NCBI RefSeq assembly: GCF_963678635.1
Contig: NC_087067.1
Location: 9,529,716-9,593,715, forward strand
Length of the DNA: 64,000 bases
Direction: 5' to 3'
From: Symsagittifera roscoffensis
Lineage: Eukaryota; Xenacoelomorpha; Acoela; Convolutidae
Each line of letters begins with the position of its first letter. The first letter of the stretch is position 1. Below are positions 12,426-21,090 of this stretch, piece after piece. Position numbers and translations under genes: made by a program. Under the pieces are notes generated by a model, which was not told where the DNA came from, ran no database searches, and saw only the letters and a list, made by a program, of their open reading frames with translations.

Positions 12426-13380
12426 AAAAAATTTGTACCACAAAAGATCGCATCAAGGATAAACACAAAAAATGACATATTTCAGAAACATAAAGACCAA
12501 AATCGAAAACTTAGTACTCCCATGAAATGTCAGCAAACGCACAACGCACTAACGCCCCAAAAATGTCGCTGTGTATTTCAAAGTTGTCAATACTGAAGAA
12601 ACTTTGAGTAGCCAAGACCAGAAGCTAGTGGAAACTACCAATTTGTGACGACAACATCTTTCGGACAAAGATCACCACAGCGCAAATCCGCTTCTGCAAC
12701 AATCGCTAAGTCAGTAGAATCAATGATTGGAACAACAATGAACTCATCACGACTTCTTAACTAGCCACACAGTGTCCTGAAAAATGAAAAAGTTGTACCA
12801 CAAAAGATCGCATCAAGAACAAACACAAAAAAAGACATATTTCAGAAACATAAAGACCAAAAACAAAAACCTAGTACTCCCATGAAACCCACAACGCATT
12901 AACAACCCAGAAAACGTCGCTGTGTATTTCAAAGATGTCAAAACTGAAGAAACATTCAGTAGCCAAAACCAGAAGCTAGTGGAAACTACCAAATTGTGAC
13001 AATTTTTTCGGATAAAAAATTACCACAGAGAAAATTCGCTTCTGCAACGATCGCTAACCCAGTAGAACTGATGAATGGAATAATAATGAACAAATCAAGA
13101 TGATTTACCTAGCCACACAGTGTCGTGAAATGAAAAAAATTGTACCACAAATGATCGCATCAAGAACAAACACAAAATAGACATATTTCAGAAACATAAA
13201 TACCAAAATCCAAAACCCAGAAGTCCCATGAACAGTCAGCATACCCACAACGCATTAACAAACCAAAAAAGCAGCGCTGCGTATTTCAAAGATGTCAAAA
13301 CTGAAGAAACATTCAGTAACAAAGACCAGAAGCTAGTGGAAAATACCAATTTGTGACAACTTTTCTCGAATAAAAAAATA
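12426..13380. repeat. Second satellite block (~2.7 monomers)
   Basis: Same ~360 bp satellite family as 1-9,496. From about 12,600 onward it matches 8,710-9,496 at an offset of about 3,885-3,890 bp, so it is part of the tandem duplication that also copied the RT relic and Maverick end. It ends at the same CAGGGCTCTG junction with RT sequence as the first block. Confidence 0.9.
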
Positions 13381-14425
13381 CCAGGGCTCTGTTCTAAGTC
13401 CATTTCTCTTCATCCTCGTCCTAGAGGCCCTCTCACAGCGGTTCAATCAACGTAGAGGCGTGCCTTCGGAGCTACTTTATGCGGATGACTTAGTAATTAT
13501 GGCAGTTCCGCTTGATGAATGCATCGCTAGACTCGGGATCTGGAAAACTGGCATCGAGAGTAAAAGTCTGCAAGTGAACATGAAAAAGATAAAGTTGTTG
13601 ATCTCATGCCTCGGTCATGATCTCCTCAAAGACTCGGGGAAGTAGATTTGTGCTGTATGTCGTAAAGGTGTTGGAGTCAACTCCATTGCTCGCTCTCAGT
13701 GCAAATTGTGGGTTCACAAGAAAAGCTGCGGAATATGAAGCCGGCTGGTAGCCAACCCAGGATATGATTTCTCCTGATGAACTGGATTGTCGCGGCCTAT
13801 CGACGGTCGCCCTTCGAACATGATTGATATAGACGGCACTACACTCAATGTTGAGCCAACTTTCTGCTACCTGTGTGACATGCTCAGTGCGAGTGGGGGC
13901 TGTGATAGTGCAATTGCAGCCAGATGTTGCGTAGCCTGTTGTAGATATGCAGCCATACTACCTTCGCGGCAGATATCTTTCAGAATAAGCGGAAAAGTGT
14001 AGTCTTCTTGTGTACAATCAACGATGCTGCACGGAACTGAAACTTGGGGTCCCAACGTATCAGATCTTCAACGACTCCAACGAATAGACAGTTCAAGGAT
14101 CCGTTGGATCTGTGGCGTTAAGCCCGGTGTTTATGACTCAGGTGCACTTGTTGATAAACTCTACTTGTGTGACATTATCAACGTCCTTCGGAGCAGACGC
14201 ACCAGATGTTTTGGCCCTGTTGAGCGCCCTCCCTCAGCTTCATGCATCAAAATGGCCAGTGATATGAAGATCTCCTCCCTCAAAAGAAGTGGGAGACCAA
14301 GAAAGACCTGGTTAGATTGTGTGAAAAATGATATCAAGGAATGTTGCCCTACCCACACTGACCCACAAGACTGTATTTTTTGGAGAGCTGCAGTTGGACA
14401 ATGCCTGGTGCTGCCAACCCCATCA
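13381..14425 (+). pseudogene. LINE-like reverse transcriptase relic (copy 2)
   Basis: Near-identical to copy 1 (offset 3,884) with the YADD catalytic box near 13,478 and the same premature stops. It keeps the 52 bp lost from copy 1, so its last open stretch runs 14,024-14,425 and includes GRPRKTW. The Maverick terminus interrupts it just after CCAACCCCATC, where uninterrupted copies (for example at 37.6 kb) continue TGATAGG. It is the left flank of the Maverick. Confidence 0.9.
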
Positions 14426-14640
14426 GTAGTATATGAGTGAGGGAGAGTGGGGGGGGGGGGGGGGGGGGGGGTGCCTGGTGACCCCCATGTATTAAGATAG
14501 GCTATAGAGTATCCGGTCACCAGGCTATGTATTAAGATAGGGAATAGATTTCCTATGTATTAAGATAGGGAATAGGTTTACCATGTATTAAGATGGTAAG
14601 GTTTCAGATGGTAAGTTTCAGAAAAATTTTTGGCGCCCGA
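14426..14640. repeat. Maverick left terminal inverted repeat
   Basis: About 215 bp, inverse of 30,775-30,962. Order from the tip: GTAGTATATGAGTGAGGGAG, a run of 23 G (14,449-14,471), GTGCCTGGTGACCCCC, then direct repeats of ATGTATTAAGATAGG. The homology ends at GGCGCCCGA. It carries one extra internal GGTAAGGTTTCAGAT relative to the right repeat. Confidence 0.9.
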
Positions 14641-14860
14641 ATTTTTTGAGCTCAATTTTGCCAATACTTGCGTATCTTAGTCAACTTCTACGATTTGTGA
14701 TATGTACGGACTATCTTGTCTTACAAAAATTCGATATGGTAAGTTTCAGAAGGTAAGTTTCAGAAAATTTTTTGAAAATTTTTAAAGTTTTACTTGCAAA
14801 TACATTTTTATCTTGGTTGGTAAGTTTCAGATGGTAAGTTTCGACGAAAATTAAGTTTCG
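14596..14860. repeat. Subterminal GTAAGTTTCAG repeats
   Basis: Four exact copies of GGTAAGTTTCAG and two near copies lie within about 260 bp (around 14,598, 14,611, 14,735, 14,750, 14,819 and 14,832). One inverted copy lies in the right terminal repeat. The 11-mer joins a canonical 5' splice-site string (GTAAGTTT) to a canonical 3' splice-site string (TTTCAG). Equally, it may simply be a transposase or regulatory binding motif. Confidence 0.7.
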
Positions 14861-14942
14861 ATTTAGAATATGGGATCATAAACTAATATATCACGGAATA
14901 TTTTTTTTCTCGAAAGAATCTTAAATTCTTATTTCATGTTAT

Positions 14943-15155
14943 TTATCTTCCCAAAGAATCAGCAAAGTAGTAGCTTTTATCCAGTCGAGCAATCATAATC
15001 CAGTGTTTTCCTCTATCATTGCTTGGGGCTGAGTTAATAATTGCAAAAGAGTACTTTGTTAGTTGAGGCACTGTGTCAGAAGGGTATGATCCCATGTACT
15101 TGAACCTGAGCTCTGGAATTCTTTCAATAATTTGCAAAAGAGAAAAATTATCCAT
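14943..15155 (-). pseudogene. Truncated adenain-type protease (main Maverick copy)
   Basis: The first 70 residues of the same protease as at 11,744-12,142, from the ATG at 15,155. It has His in GKHW and Asp in YYFADS. It then ends abruptly at a deletion junction near 14,943, so the Gln and the catalytic Cys are missing. Comparison with the stub shows a deletion of about 940 bp. Two substitutions (Glu to Lys next to the His, and Phe to Ile early in the protein) separate the copies. The product cannot be catalytic as it stands. Confidence 0.9.
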
Positions 15156-15365
15156 CTTTGCAATTGTAGGCTGATTTACAGCTAAAAAAGAAATTGATAG
15201 TTTGATAGTGTACTTTAGGTTAAGAAAAAGGAAGAATAATGACTTACACACATTTAGGAATTGAATCAACAAAGTCCCATACACAAGCCTTATATAGTGG
15301 GCAAAGTTTATTGAATACTGTTTTACAGTCTAGGTTGAAGAAGTGTCTCGGGTTTTCAACTAAAC
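15156..15365 (-). promoter_or_regulatory. Protease promoter and leader, second copy
   Basis: Same TATATAAG box (about 15,288-15,297 on the minus strand), GTGTAAGTCATT donor and TTTTTTAG acceptor as in the stub. It differs by a six-base insertion near 15,273. Homology with the stub ends at about 15,366, where sequence downstream of the capsid gene begins. Confidence 0.55.
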
Positions 15366-15426
15366 TTTTTTTTTATAGGAACCTGAAAACTCAAAAAAAT
15401 TAAATTTTTTCAGCGACTGCTCCGAA

Positions 15427-16722
15427 TTAGTCAATTTGAATATTTGATAGTCTTTCTCCCAAGACTATCACTTCCGTTACTTGCTGCAAGGGAAATTGGA
15501 AAAACATTTCTAATCTCAAGCTTTCTCCACTAAGTTCTGGATAATGCAAGTGTTCAGCAGCATCCTGTAGTGAAGTCAAGTCGAAAACTAGAATATAGTG
15601 ATTTTGAAAATCTTCCATAGGAAGAGCTGGAAAATCTTCGTTAAACTGCATTGCTTTCATTGTTGTAACATAGGGTCGACAAGGAGAAGTTGTATCTAAT
15701 GATATAATTGCTCTTCCACCCCGAATAATTCTAAGCTCTCTCAAATGAAATTGTTGATAATTGAAAGGATTTTCATAAAAAGATCCCGCAACAGCCGGAT
15801 TTGTATTCATTGCAACAGTTATCCTTCTGATTGGGGCATTATTGAAAACATTTTCCTGAATAAACTGGTTTTGACGAGATGGAATGATAAAGGTTCTTGC
15901 TATAGTTTCCATGTAATTGTAATGAGCAGGTTCCCTTTCCAGATTCCATTGCAAATATTGATGATTAGGTTCAGCTACTAAAATTCTTCTTGTAAACAGT
16001 AAACAATCAACTAGTTTCAGACTGACATTTGGATTATCAGATAACATGTAAAAATTAGGTCTAGCTCGAATAAGTTTAATTCGAACTTTGGTATTCGGTA
16101 GCAACAGTTTTTCGCAAGTAAACAAATCAATGGCGAGCCTCCCATAGAGTGAAAAAGTTATCCCTGTTCCCAAGGAATTTGCTCTATCAGTGAATGGATA
16201 CATATCAAATGCATCAGGATTTTCTTCAAAACTGTATCCATGACAAGCAAGAATTCCTTTATTACTCACTGCTGACGAGTTGAATTCGTTCGATATCTGT
16301 GCCTTATGAGGATATAATCCATTGGCATTGTAAACCATTGTATTGTTAAAATAAACTTCACAGTTGGAGAATAGAGAAGGTAGTAGATTGTTTACATAAG
16401 TTAAGTAAGTTTGTGGTTCCTCATCTGAATCTTCCTCCAATTTTGCTTTATGTTCTGCTTTTTCTTTTTTGAAAGCATCAAACAATCTTTCTTTGAATAG
16501 TTGAAGCTTTAAGCTAAGATGGGTATCACGCATATCCAAGTAGAGATTACGATCCGTTTCAAATTCAAACTCAATACTGCTTTCATCCAGAGGAGTACTG
16601 GGGAATACTTCTTGTGTGTAAGATGACATAATTGTTTCCAAAACTGGGACTTTATCAAAAATCGCCAAAGAAGAATTTGTAAACGCTCCGTACCGAAAAT
16701 GACTACTTTGATTTACACTCAT
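15427..16722 (-). CDS. Maverick major capsid protein (double jelly-roll family)
   Basis: Open frame of 431 residues, the largest intact gene of the element. It is predicted to form the hexon-like shell of a Maverick particle. Recognition rests on conserved stretches typical of Maverick major capsid proteins (NNLLPSLFSNCEVYFNN near residues 110-126, then YPHKAQISNEF) and on its place beside the penton and core-like genes. Residues about 82-103 are a charged Lys/Glu-rich insert. The ATG overlaps the stop of the upstream basic-protein gene as ATGA (16,719-16,722), which suggests coupled translation or shared transcripts. No stops or frameshifts are seen, in contrast to the replication genes. The jelly-roll fold itself is inferred from family membership. 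Confidence 0.85.
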   Translation of the reverse strand: MSVNQSSHFRYGAFTNSSLAIFDKVPVLETIMSSYTQEVFPSTPLDESSIEFEFETDRNLYLDMRDTHLSLKLQLFKERLFDAFKKEKAEHKAKLEEDSDEEPQTYLTYVNNLLPSLFSNCEVYFNNTMVYNANGLYPHKAQISNEFNSSAVSNKGILACHGYSFEENPDAFDMYPFTDRANSLGTGITFSLYGRLAIDLFTCEKLLLPNTKVRIKLIRARPNFYMLSDNPNVSLKLVDCLLFTRRILVAEPNHQYLQWNLEREPAHYNYMETIARTFIIPSRQNQFIQENVFNNAPIRRITVAMNTNPAVAGSFYENPFNYQQFHLRELRIIRGGRAIISLDTTSPCRPYVTTMKAMQFNEDFPALPMEDFQNHYILVFDLTSLQDAAEHLHYPELSGESLRLEMFFQFPLQQVTEVIVLGERLSNIQID

Positions 16723-17087
16723 TTTATCTTGTCAAAAATGTCTTTGCGAGAGCAACTGATTTTTGAACTACTCTTTCGAGAAATGGTTCTTCTTGTTCTA
16801 CGCTTGGATTTCTTTTTTCCACCTCCCAGCTGTTTTCGAACTGTTTTTGTTCCAACATCTTTTGCAAACGTTTTGAGTTTTTTTCGTCCACTGACAACTT
16901 CTCCAATCTCTGGAGCGGCAATTTCAAATAAATCTGCTCCGATTCTTTTTGCAGCTGGGACTATATATTTTTTGATGAAGGGAATTGCAGTTCTCCCGAG
17001 AGTTTGTGCAAGAGCACCAAAACCTCTTCCACGCTGCCTTGCATGTCCACGAAAAATAGGAAAATTAGCTGAACTTTGAGCAACCAT
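16719..17087 (-). CDS. Basic minor virion protein, adenovirus pX/pVI-like
   Basis: 122-residue basic protein from the ATG at 17,087 (an upstream TTG at 17,108 is not needed). It starts with a Gly/Arg-rich segment (FRGHARQRGRGFGALAQTLG), which resembles the glycine-rich start of core and pVI-type proteins of Mavericks and adintoviruses. It then has a hydrophobic, amphipathic stretch (IPFIKKYIVPAAKRIGADLF) and a Lys/Arg-rich tail (GGGKKKSKRRTRRT). Such proteins are thought to bind genome or membranes inside particles. It lies between penton and major capsid genes and its stop overlaps the capsid ATG. It is intact. The family resemblance is clear, the exact adenoviral counterpart less so. Confidence 0.7.
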   Translation of the reverse strand: MVAQSSANFPIFRGHARQRGRGFGALAQTLGRTAIPFIKKYIVPAAKRIGADLFEIAAPEIGEVVSGRKKLKTFAKDVGTKTVRKQLGGGKKKSKRRTRRTISRKSSSKISCSRKDIFDKIK

Positions 17088-17104
17088 TTTGTATGAAGTA
17101 TAAA

Positions 17105-17943
17105 TCAAAAATGATTATCCAAAATCTTGCGAAACAAGAGGACAACTCGTGTAATTCCTACGGACACAAAAGGAATTTTTTCACCTGTTGTATCCCTTAG
17201 TTCTATTTTTATGCTGTGGAAAGAGTTTTTTAATAATTTTTTAAGTTGTAGATTTGTGAAGGATTGATAGTTCATGTACTGTCCTGTAGATATTATGTCT
17301 CCATTTTTTTTACTTTGGAAATGAAAGGAATACAACGCAGTAATGGAGTTTTTGTATCGCCTACTATCTTATATTCTATAATATCACTATAAATCATTAA
17401 GGAGTGCATTCTTATAATGTCGTAAGAATACTGAGGATAATGTGGTCCTTTTCCTTTCATTATAACCATTATAACACCTGTCTGATTTTGTTCTAAATCA
17501 CAACCAAAAATGTGACTCAAATCAGCACTTTGAATTATAAACACTGATTGATCCTCAGGTAAATGAATGGCAACTTTTTGTGTAATCTTATCTACTGATA
17601 CATAAATTCCGTTATATTCATATTTTTGTGCGCCTATACGTTTTCGAACTTTGTCATTCATGGCTACAACTATATCAACAATACTTGGATACAATCCAGG
17701 TTCAACATGCATCGGTTGAATCTTTCTTTTTTCCTCAGGACTTTCTCGTCCATCTACGAAAGTAAACTTTCCCTCTGTAACGTTTTGGTACAAAGAAGGG
17801 TACGATATTTCTGAAATAGCAACCTCCCATTCTCCTTTTAGATGTATTTGCTCCGGTAGAAAATTTGTAAAGGAACTAAGACTGTTATTCGGATAACAAT
17901 TAAAAGAAGCATTAGAAACTAGCTCAATAGTAAAAGAATCCAT
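17105..17943 (-). pseudogene. Penton-type minor capsid protein, frameshifted
   Basis: Minor capsid (single jelly-roll, penton) protein of Mavericks. The ATG at 17,943 gives a start with the conserved FTNFLPEQIHL and ISYPSLY segments (residues about 25-55) and later YKIVGDTKTPLLR. The frame ends at 17,293. The remaining conserved C-terminus (KNSFHSIKIELRDTTGEKIPF, FVSVGITRVVLLFR) is in another frame, 17,105-17,335. The switch lies at or next to a run of eight A on the minus strand (about 17,306-17,313), so a one-base indel or an assembly slip is likely. A leader splice (GTAAGTCATT donor just after the integrase stop, GATCAG acceptor) may precede the ATG. Family confidence is high; whether the break is real is uncertain. 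Confidence 0.85.
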
Positions 17944-17986
17944 GACAACTGATCGATAGAAACTCAATTTAAAAAATGACTTACCA

Positions 17987-18927
17987 CTAATCTGAACATT
18001 TTCTCAGCTCTTTTTCATAAAATTTTCCCAGAATTTCTTCTTTTTCGAGATCTTTGATGATGTATGTTGGAGGTTTTTTTGTAGATTTTGCCGAAATTTC
18101 AAAAATTTCATCTGTAAACTGTGGTTTGTATCCTTTTCGGAACGGAATATCATTTTTCGAAATTCTAACTCTATCACCAATTTTGAATTTTGGTTTAGTA
18201 TATTTCTTGAATGATTTGTTATACAATATTGATAAAAAATCACTGTTTTTCATATCTCTGGGAGATTTTCCAATTGATCCATTTTTGCGGCAGTTCAATG
18301 TAGAAACAAATTGCTGCAGTTTGGGCACAAATTTTTCACCATGATCTTCAATGTAACGATATATTATATGTTTTATAGATTGAATTGCTCTCTCTGCAAA
18401 TGCAGCTTTTGTTTCACTCATTGTTGAGTAAACTTCAATGTCTTTCTTCTTGCAAAACTTTTTAAAAGTTCCCCCATATTCTGTTCCTTTATCAACCCAA
18501 AGTTTTTGAGGAGTGTTTTTTCGAGAAATCATTTTTCTAAAAGCTTGTAAAATGTCTTTGGCATACTTTGTTTTCATTGTTTGAACTCTGACAAATCTCG
18601 AAAAAATATCTACAGCAACTAATAAATACTTGATTCCATTGTTTTGACTAGCTAACTTGTCTACAAAAGCCAAGTCCATACACCAGATTTCATCGATATA
18701 TTTAGAAAACGCTTGAAGTCTTCGGAAAGACCTGATTGGTGGACCAAATTTTGTATACGATGTCTTGGTTTGTAAAAACTTTCTACTTTCTTTTTTGATA
18801 AACCACTTGCTTCACTCAAGTTTTGAATAGAACCGTACGCAGCTCTGCCCCTAGAATACAATCTGTTTAGTCTTACCTTTTCAGATTTTGAAAGGGATCC
18901 AAGTTCCTCTATCTTTTGCTTTGGCAT
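17987..18927 (-). pseudogene. Retroviral-type (rve) integrase, frameshifted
   Basis: DDE-type integrase that would insert the element's ends. The ATG at 18,927 opens the N-terminal helical segment (LNRLYSRGRAAYGSIQNL). The frame is lost at about 18,775-18,780 in a short T run on the minus strand, and the catalytic core continues in the next frame from before 18,679 to the stop at 17,987. In the core, Asp in MDLAFVD, Asp in LWVDKGTEYG and Glu in AAFAERAIQ form the D-D-E set, with the usual spacing between the second Asp and Glu. The C-terminus carries a KIGDRVRI segment, as in integrases with an SH3-like or chromo-like tail. Catalytic residues are intact, so the gene would need only the frame break resolved. 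The break may be a homopolymer sequencing error. Confidence 0.9.
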
Positions 18928-19222
18928 TCTTGTTAATGACAAGCTTAGGAGGAAGTTGAGTTGCTTCCAAAATAGTAAAGTAAATATCTGGAAAATCGGT
19001 ATTTTTTCGCTTTAGTGTACACACAAAGTCTACAATAGATTCTTTTGTATCTCGATTATCTAATATAATATTGTCTGACTGGCTGAGTTTAATTCTAGGA
19101 GAATTCAAAATTAAATCAATAGTATGCTTATTGTTGCTCGTTTTCAACCTCGCATTTACAGCACTGTAAACAGAATCAAAATTTTTTGGTACAATCTCCT
19201 CTTTTTCTTGCTTTTGTTCCAA
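18881..19222 (-). CDS. Conserved Maverick protein of unknown function (next to integrase)
   Basis: 113-codon open stretch without an ATG: the frame begins after an in-frame TAA and the first candidate start is TTG at 19,222, so the N-terminus is unresolved (upstream exon or frameshift). The body is well ordered (IDLILNSPRIKLSQSDNIIL, DFPDIYFTILEA, NKNAKAKDRGTWIPFK) and looks like a protein I associate with Mavericks beside the integrase; no function is known to me. Its end overlaps the integrase start by 47 bases in a different frame. It could be a separate small gene or a remnant of a longer one. Confidence 0.5.
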   Translation of the reverse strand: MEQKQEKEEIVPKNFDSVYSAVNARLKTSNNKHTIDLILNSPRIKLSQSDNIILDNRDTKESIVDFVCTLKRKNTDFPDIYFTILEATQLPPKLVINKNAKAKDRGTWIPFKI

Positions 19223-19292
19223 TTTTTGTTTTGTTGGAAGTGTACTTTATGATTGATAAACTGAGTACGGAATTAAAACAAACTGTTCCATA

Positions 19293-19595
19293 CTATGTCA
19301 ATCGTTTAATGACAAAAGGGGTGATGATAGATATCAATTGTAACCCTTTAGTTGAACTTAAAATAATTCTTCTTTTGTGTAGAGGAGTTCTTTTTTGTGT
19401 TAGTTCTGAAATTTCTTTTCGATATTTTACTACGTCTTCTTTCCGAAGATCTCGATGCTCCCCTCTTAATAGGTTTACTAAACACTCGCTCAGAAACTGA
19501 ATGAAATCTTTTGGGCAATTGAGAATGAATTGTTTTCGAAGCCTTAGGGAAAATTTTTGAAATATTGGGAGAATAGAGACGTATTGTGTACTCAT
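19293..19595 (-). CDS. Small basic protein overlapping the ATPase 3' end
   Basis: 100-residue frame from an ATG at 19,595. It contains a Leu-rich middle (FIQFLSECLVNLLRG) and a basic helix (LTQKRTPLHKRRIIL) followed by a hydrophobic Gly-containing tail (KGLQLISIITPFVIKRL). This layout is seen in small Maverick-associated proteins, but I cannot name a function. The gene overlaps the 3' third of the packaging ATPase in another frame. The true start may be further 3', since the first 20 residues look less organised. Confidence 0.5.
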   Translation of the reverse strand: MSTQYVSILPIFQKFSLRLRKQFILNCPKDFIQFLSECLVNLLRGEHRDLRKEDVVKYRKEISELTQKRTPLHKRRIILSSTKGLQLISIITPFVIKRLT

Positions 19596-20241
19596 CGCCC
19601 AAAAACTTTGTCTCTATTCCAGCTGGTAAGTAAAATTTTGTTAGAACTGAGCCACTATTAGTGCAATACCTAAGTGAATCAACTGTTTTTGGGGTTAAAT
19701 CAATAAGTAAATGACCATAAGGAACGGATGTTGCATCTTGATACCACTCTTTCAATTGAGATCCTAGACCTAGTTATTGACTTAATGTATTGATTTGTAA
19801 AACATCCCTCGGCGACTTGAACAAGACTATGTGTGTATTTTGTAACTCTACATCTCGTCGTAATTTGCTTTGATGAAATTAATTGTGTTTGATGTATATT
19901 GTATTCAAACCCCTGTGTCTCCCCGCAGTAGCTATTTTTACAAATTGTTTGGAGTTTGAAATTTCTTCACAAGAATCATCAAATATAAGCAAATACTTAG
20001 TTCCATTATTGGGGAGATTTTCAATCAAGTCAAAATCTACTCCGTGGATAAATTTAAGGTTTTTTCTTTGCATTTGACTATAAAGAGGTTGATAATGTTG
20101 ATAAAAATAAAAAATTTTGTCAAAAGCTGGTTGAAAAGTACCAATTTTCAACCAATCAAATATAAGATGCGATTTTCCAGATCCACTTGGTCCAACTAGG
20201 GAAATAAAAATTCGTTCTTTGGTAGATATTATTTTATTCAT
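19348..20241 (-). pseudogene. A32/FtsK-type genome-packaging ATPase with two nonsense codons
   Basis: P-loop ATPase that pumps DNA into capsids. The ATG at 20,241 overlaps the stop of the upstream membrane-protein gene (ATGA). Walker A is GPSGSGKSHL (near residues 17-26), Walker B is KYLLIFDDSCEE, and a conserved ATAGRHRGLN sensor-like segment follows. The frame is stopped at 19,879-19,881 (TAA) and again at 19,774-19,776 (TAA). Between and beyond these stops the same frame keeps family-typical sequence (HIVLFKSPRDV; ATSVPYGHLLIDLTP), so no frameshift is needed. The tail after about 19,460 is very basic and overlaps another small frame. Two independent stops make a real pseudogene likely. Confidence 0.9.
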
Positions 20242-20501
20242 AGCTTTGGAGAAGGTAGAATATAACCGACTGTACTTGATAAAATAGCTACCCAAACTGT
20301 TGTTTCTTCACATGTTGTGGATAACATAATTCGAACGATTGCACATACTAGCATCAAAACTATAACAAAAAATTGGCACAAAAAAACTAAAAGAGATCTA
20401 TTACATGTACGTCCAAACAATTTCCATGATTTTCGTTCATGATTTTCTTCATCAAAAACAAAATTTCCTAAATTTACGGGCTTGTCACATTGATCGACCA
20501 T
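20238..20501 (-). CDS. Two-pass membrane protein of Maverick elements
   Basis: 87-residue protein from the ATG at 20,501. A polar N-terminus is followed by a transmembrane segment (SLLVFLCQFFVIVLMLVCAI), a Cys-containing loop (STTCEE) and a second hydrophobic segment ending GYILPSPKL. I recognise the WVAILSS...GYILPSP ending as recurrent in Mavericks, always as a small membrane protein; its role (particle membrane or host entry/exit) is not known. Its TGA overlaps the ATPase ATG by four bases. Intact. Confidence 0.65.
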   Translation of the reverse strand: MVDQCDKPVNLGNFVFDEENHERKSWKLFGRTCNRSLLVFLCQFFVIVLMLVCAIVRIMLSTTCEETTVWVAILSSTVGYILPSPKL

Positions 20502-20579
20502 CTTAACTCTAAAAAGAAAAAGTTGACAATGAAATTTAATTAAAGGTTGAAAATGGTAGTACATTAAGAATAATACAAT

Positions 20580-21050
20580 TTACAATTTGTTAAGAAAACA
20601 TCGAGTCCATGTTCCGTATGCAAATGCTTTTCTTTCTGCACAGTGAAGAGTTTTTGCATGACGAAATGGGTAGTTGCTACACCTCCAATCATATTCCTCA
20701 TCTTTGAATATCAAAAACTGAACTTTAGGGCAAGCGTAGTCATCCAAATTAATAATCTTTGTTTCCAAAAATTCTGATAGAACCTTACATTTTTTCATAA
20801 CCTTTTGCAAAAATTCCGTGTCTTTGGCTTCTAGATTTTTCAAAATTTTTTCAAGTTCAGTATATTTTTCGTAACCACTGCTCCAATTGATTCCATGAAG
20901 ATGTTGTGTACACCAAAAAGATTGGGATGTTGGTTTGATTTTTTTGAGAGGAAGAAAGGAATATCCTTCTGTTTTTCCATCCTTATAAACTCCTAATTCT
21001 TTCACTATATTGCTTTCAATCCATTCAATATCCAAAACAACTAGACTCAT
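20580..21050 (-). CDS. Conserved Maverick protein with DIE and Cys/His motifs
   Basis: 156 residues from the ATG at 21,050 (a 185-codon extension upstream is less organised). It opens MSLVVLDIEWIE: a beta-strand followed by Asp-x-Glu, as in exonuclease motif I of DnaQ-type folds. It then has CTQHLHGINW and a C-terminal block CSNYPFRH...LHCAERKAFAYG rich in Cys and His. I regard it as a conserved Maverick protein. The DIE motif makes a nuclease-like fold possible, but the remaining acidic residues of such folds are not obvious. Intact. Confidence 0.55.
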   Translation of the reverse strand: MSLVVLDIEWIESNIVKELGVYKDGKTEGYSFLPLKKIKPTSQSFWCTQHLHGINWSSGYEKYTELEKILKNLEAKDTEFLQKVMKKCKVLSEFLETKIINLDDYACPKVQFLIFKDEEYDWRCSNYPFRHAKTLHCAERKAFAYGTWTRCFLNKL

Positions 21051-21090
21051 TCTGTTAACTGATTTCTCTGAAGTTTTTTGTTTAAAATGA

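Noticed and set aside
17293-17335. Programmed ribosomal frameshift in the penton gene
   Set aside because: The A8 run is slippery, but I see no supporting downstream structure, and other genes of the element have similar homopolymer breaks, so mutation or sequencing error is simpler.
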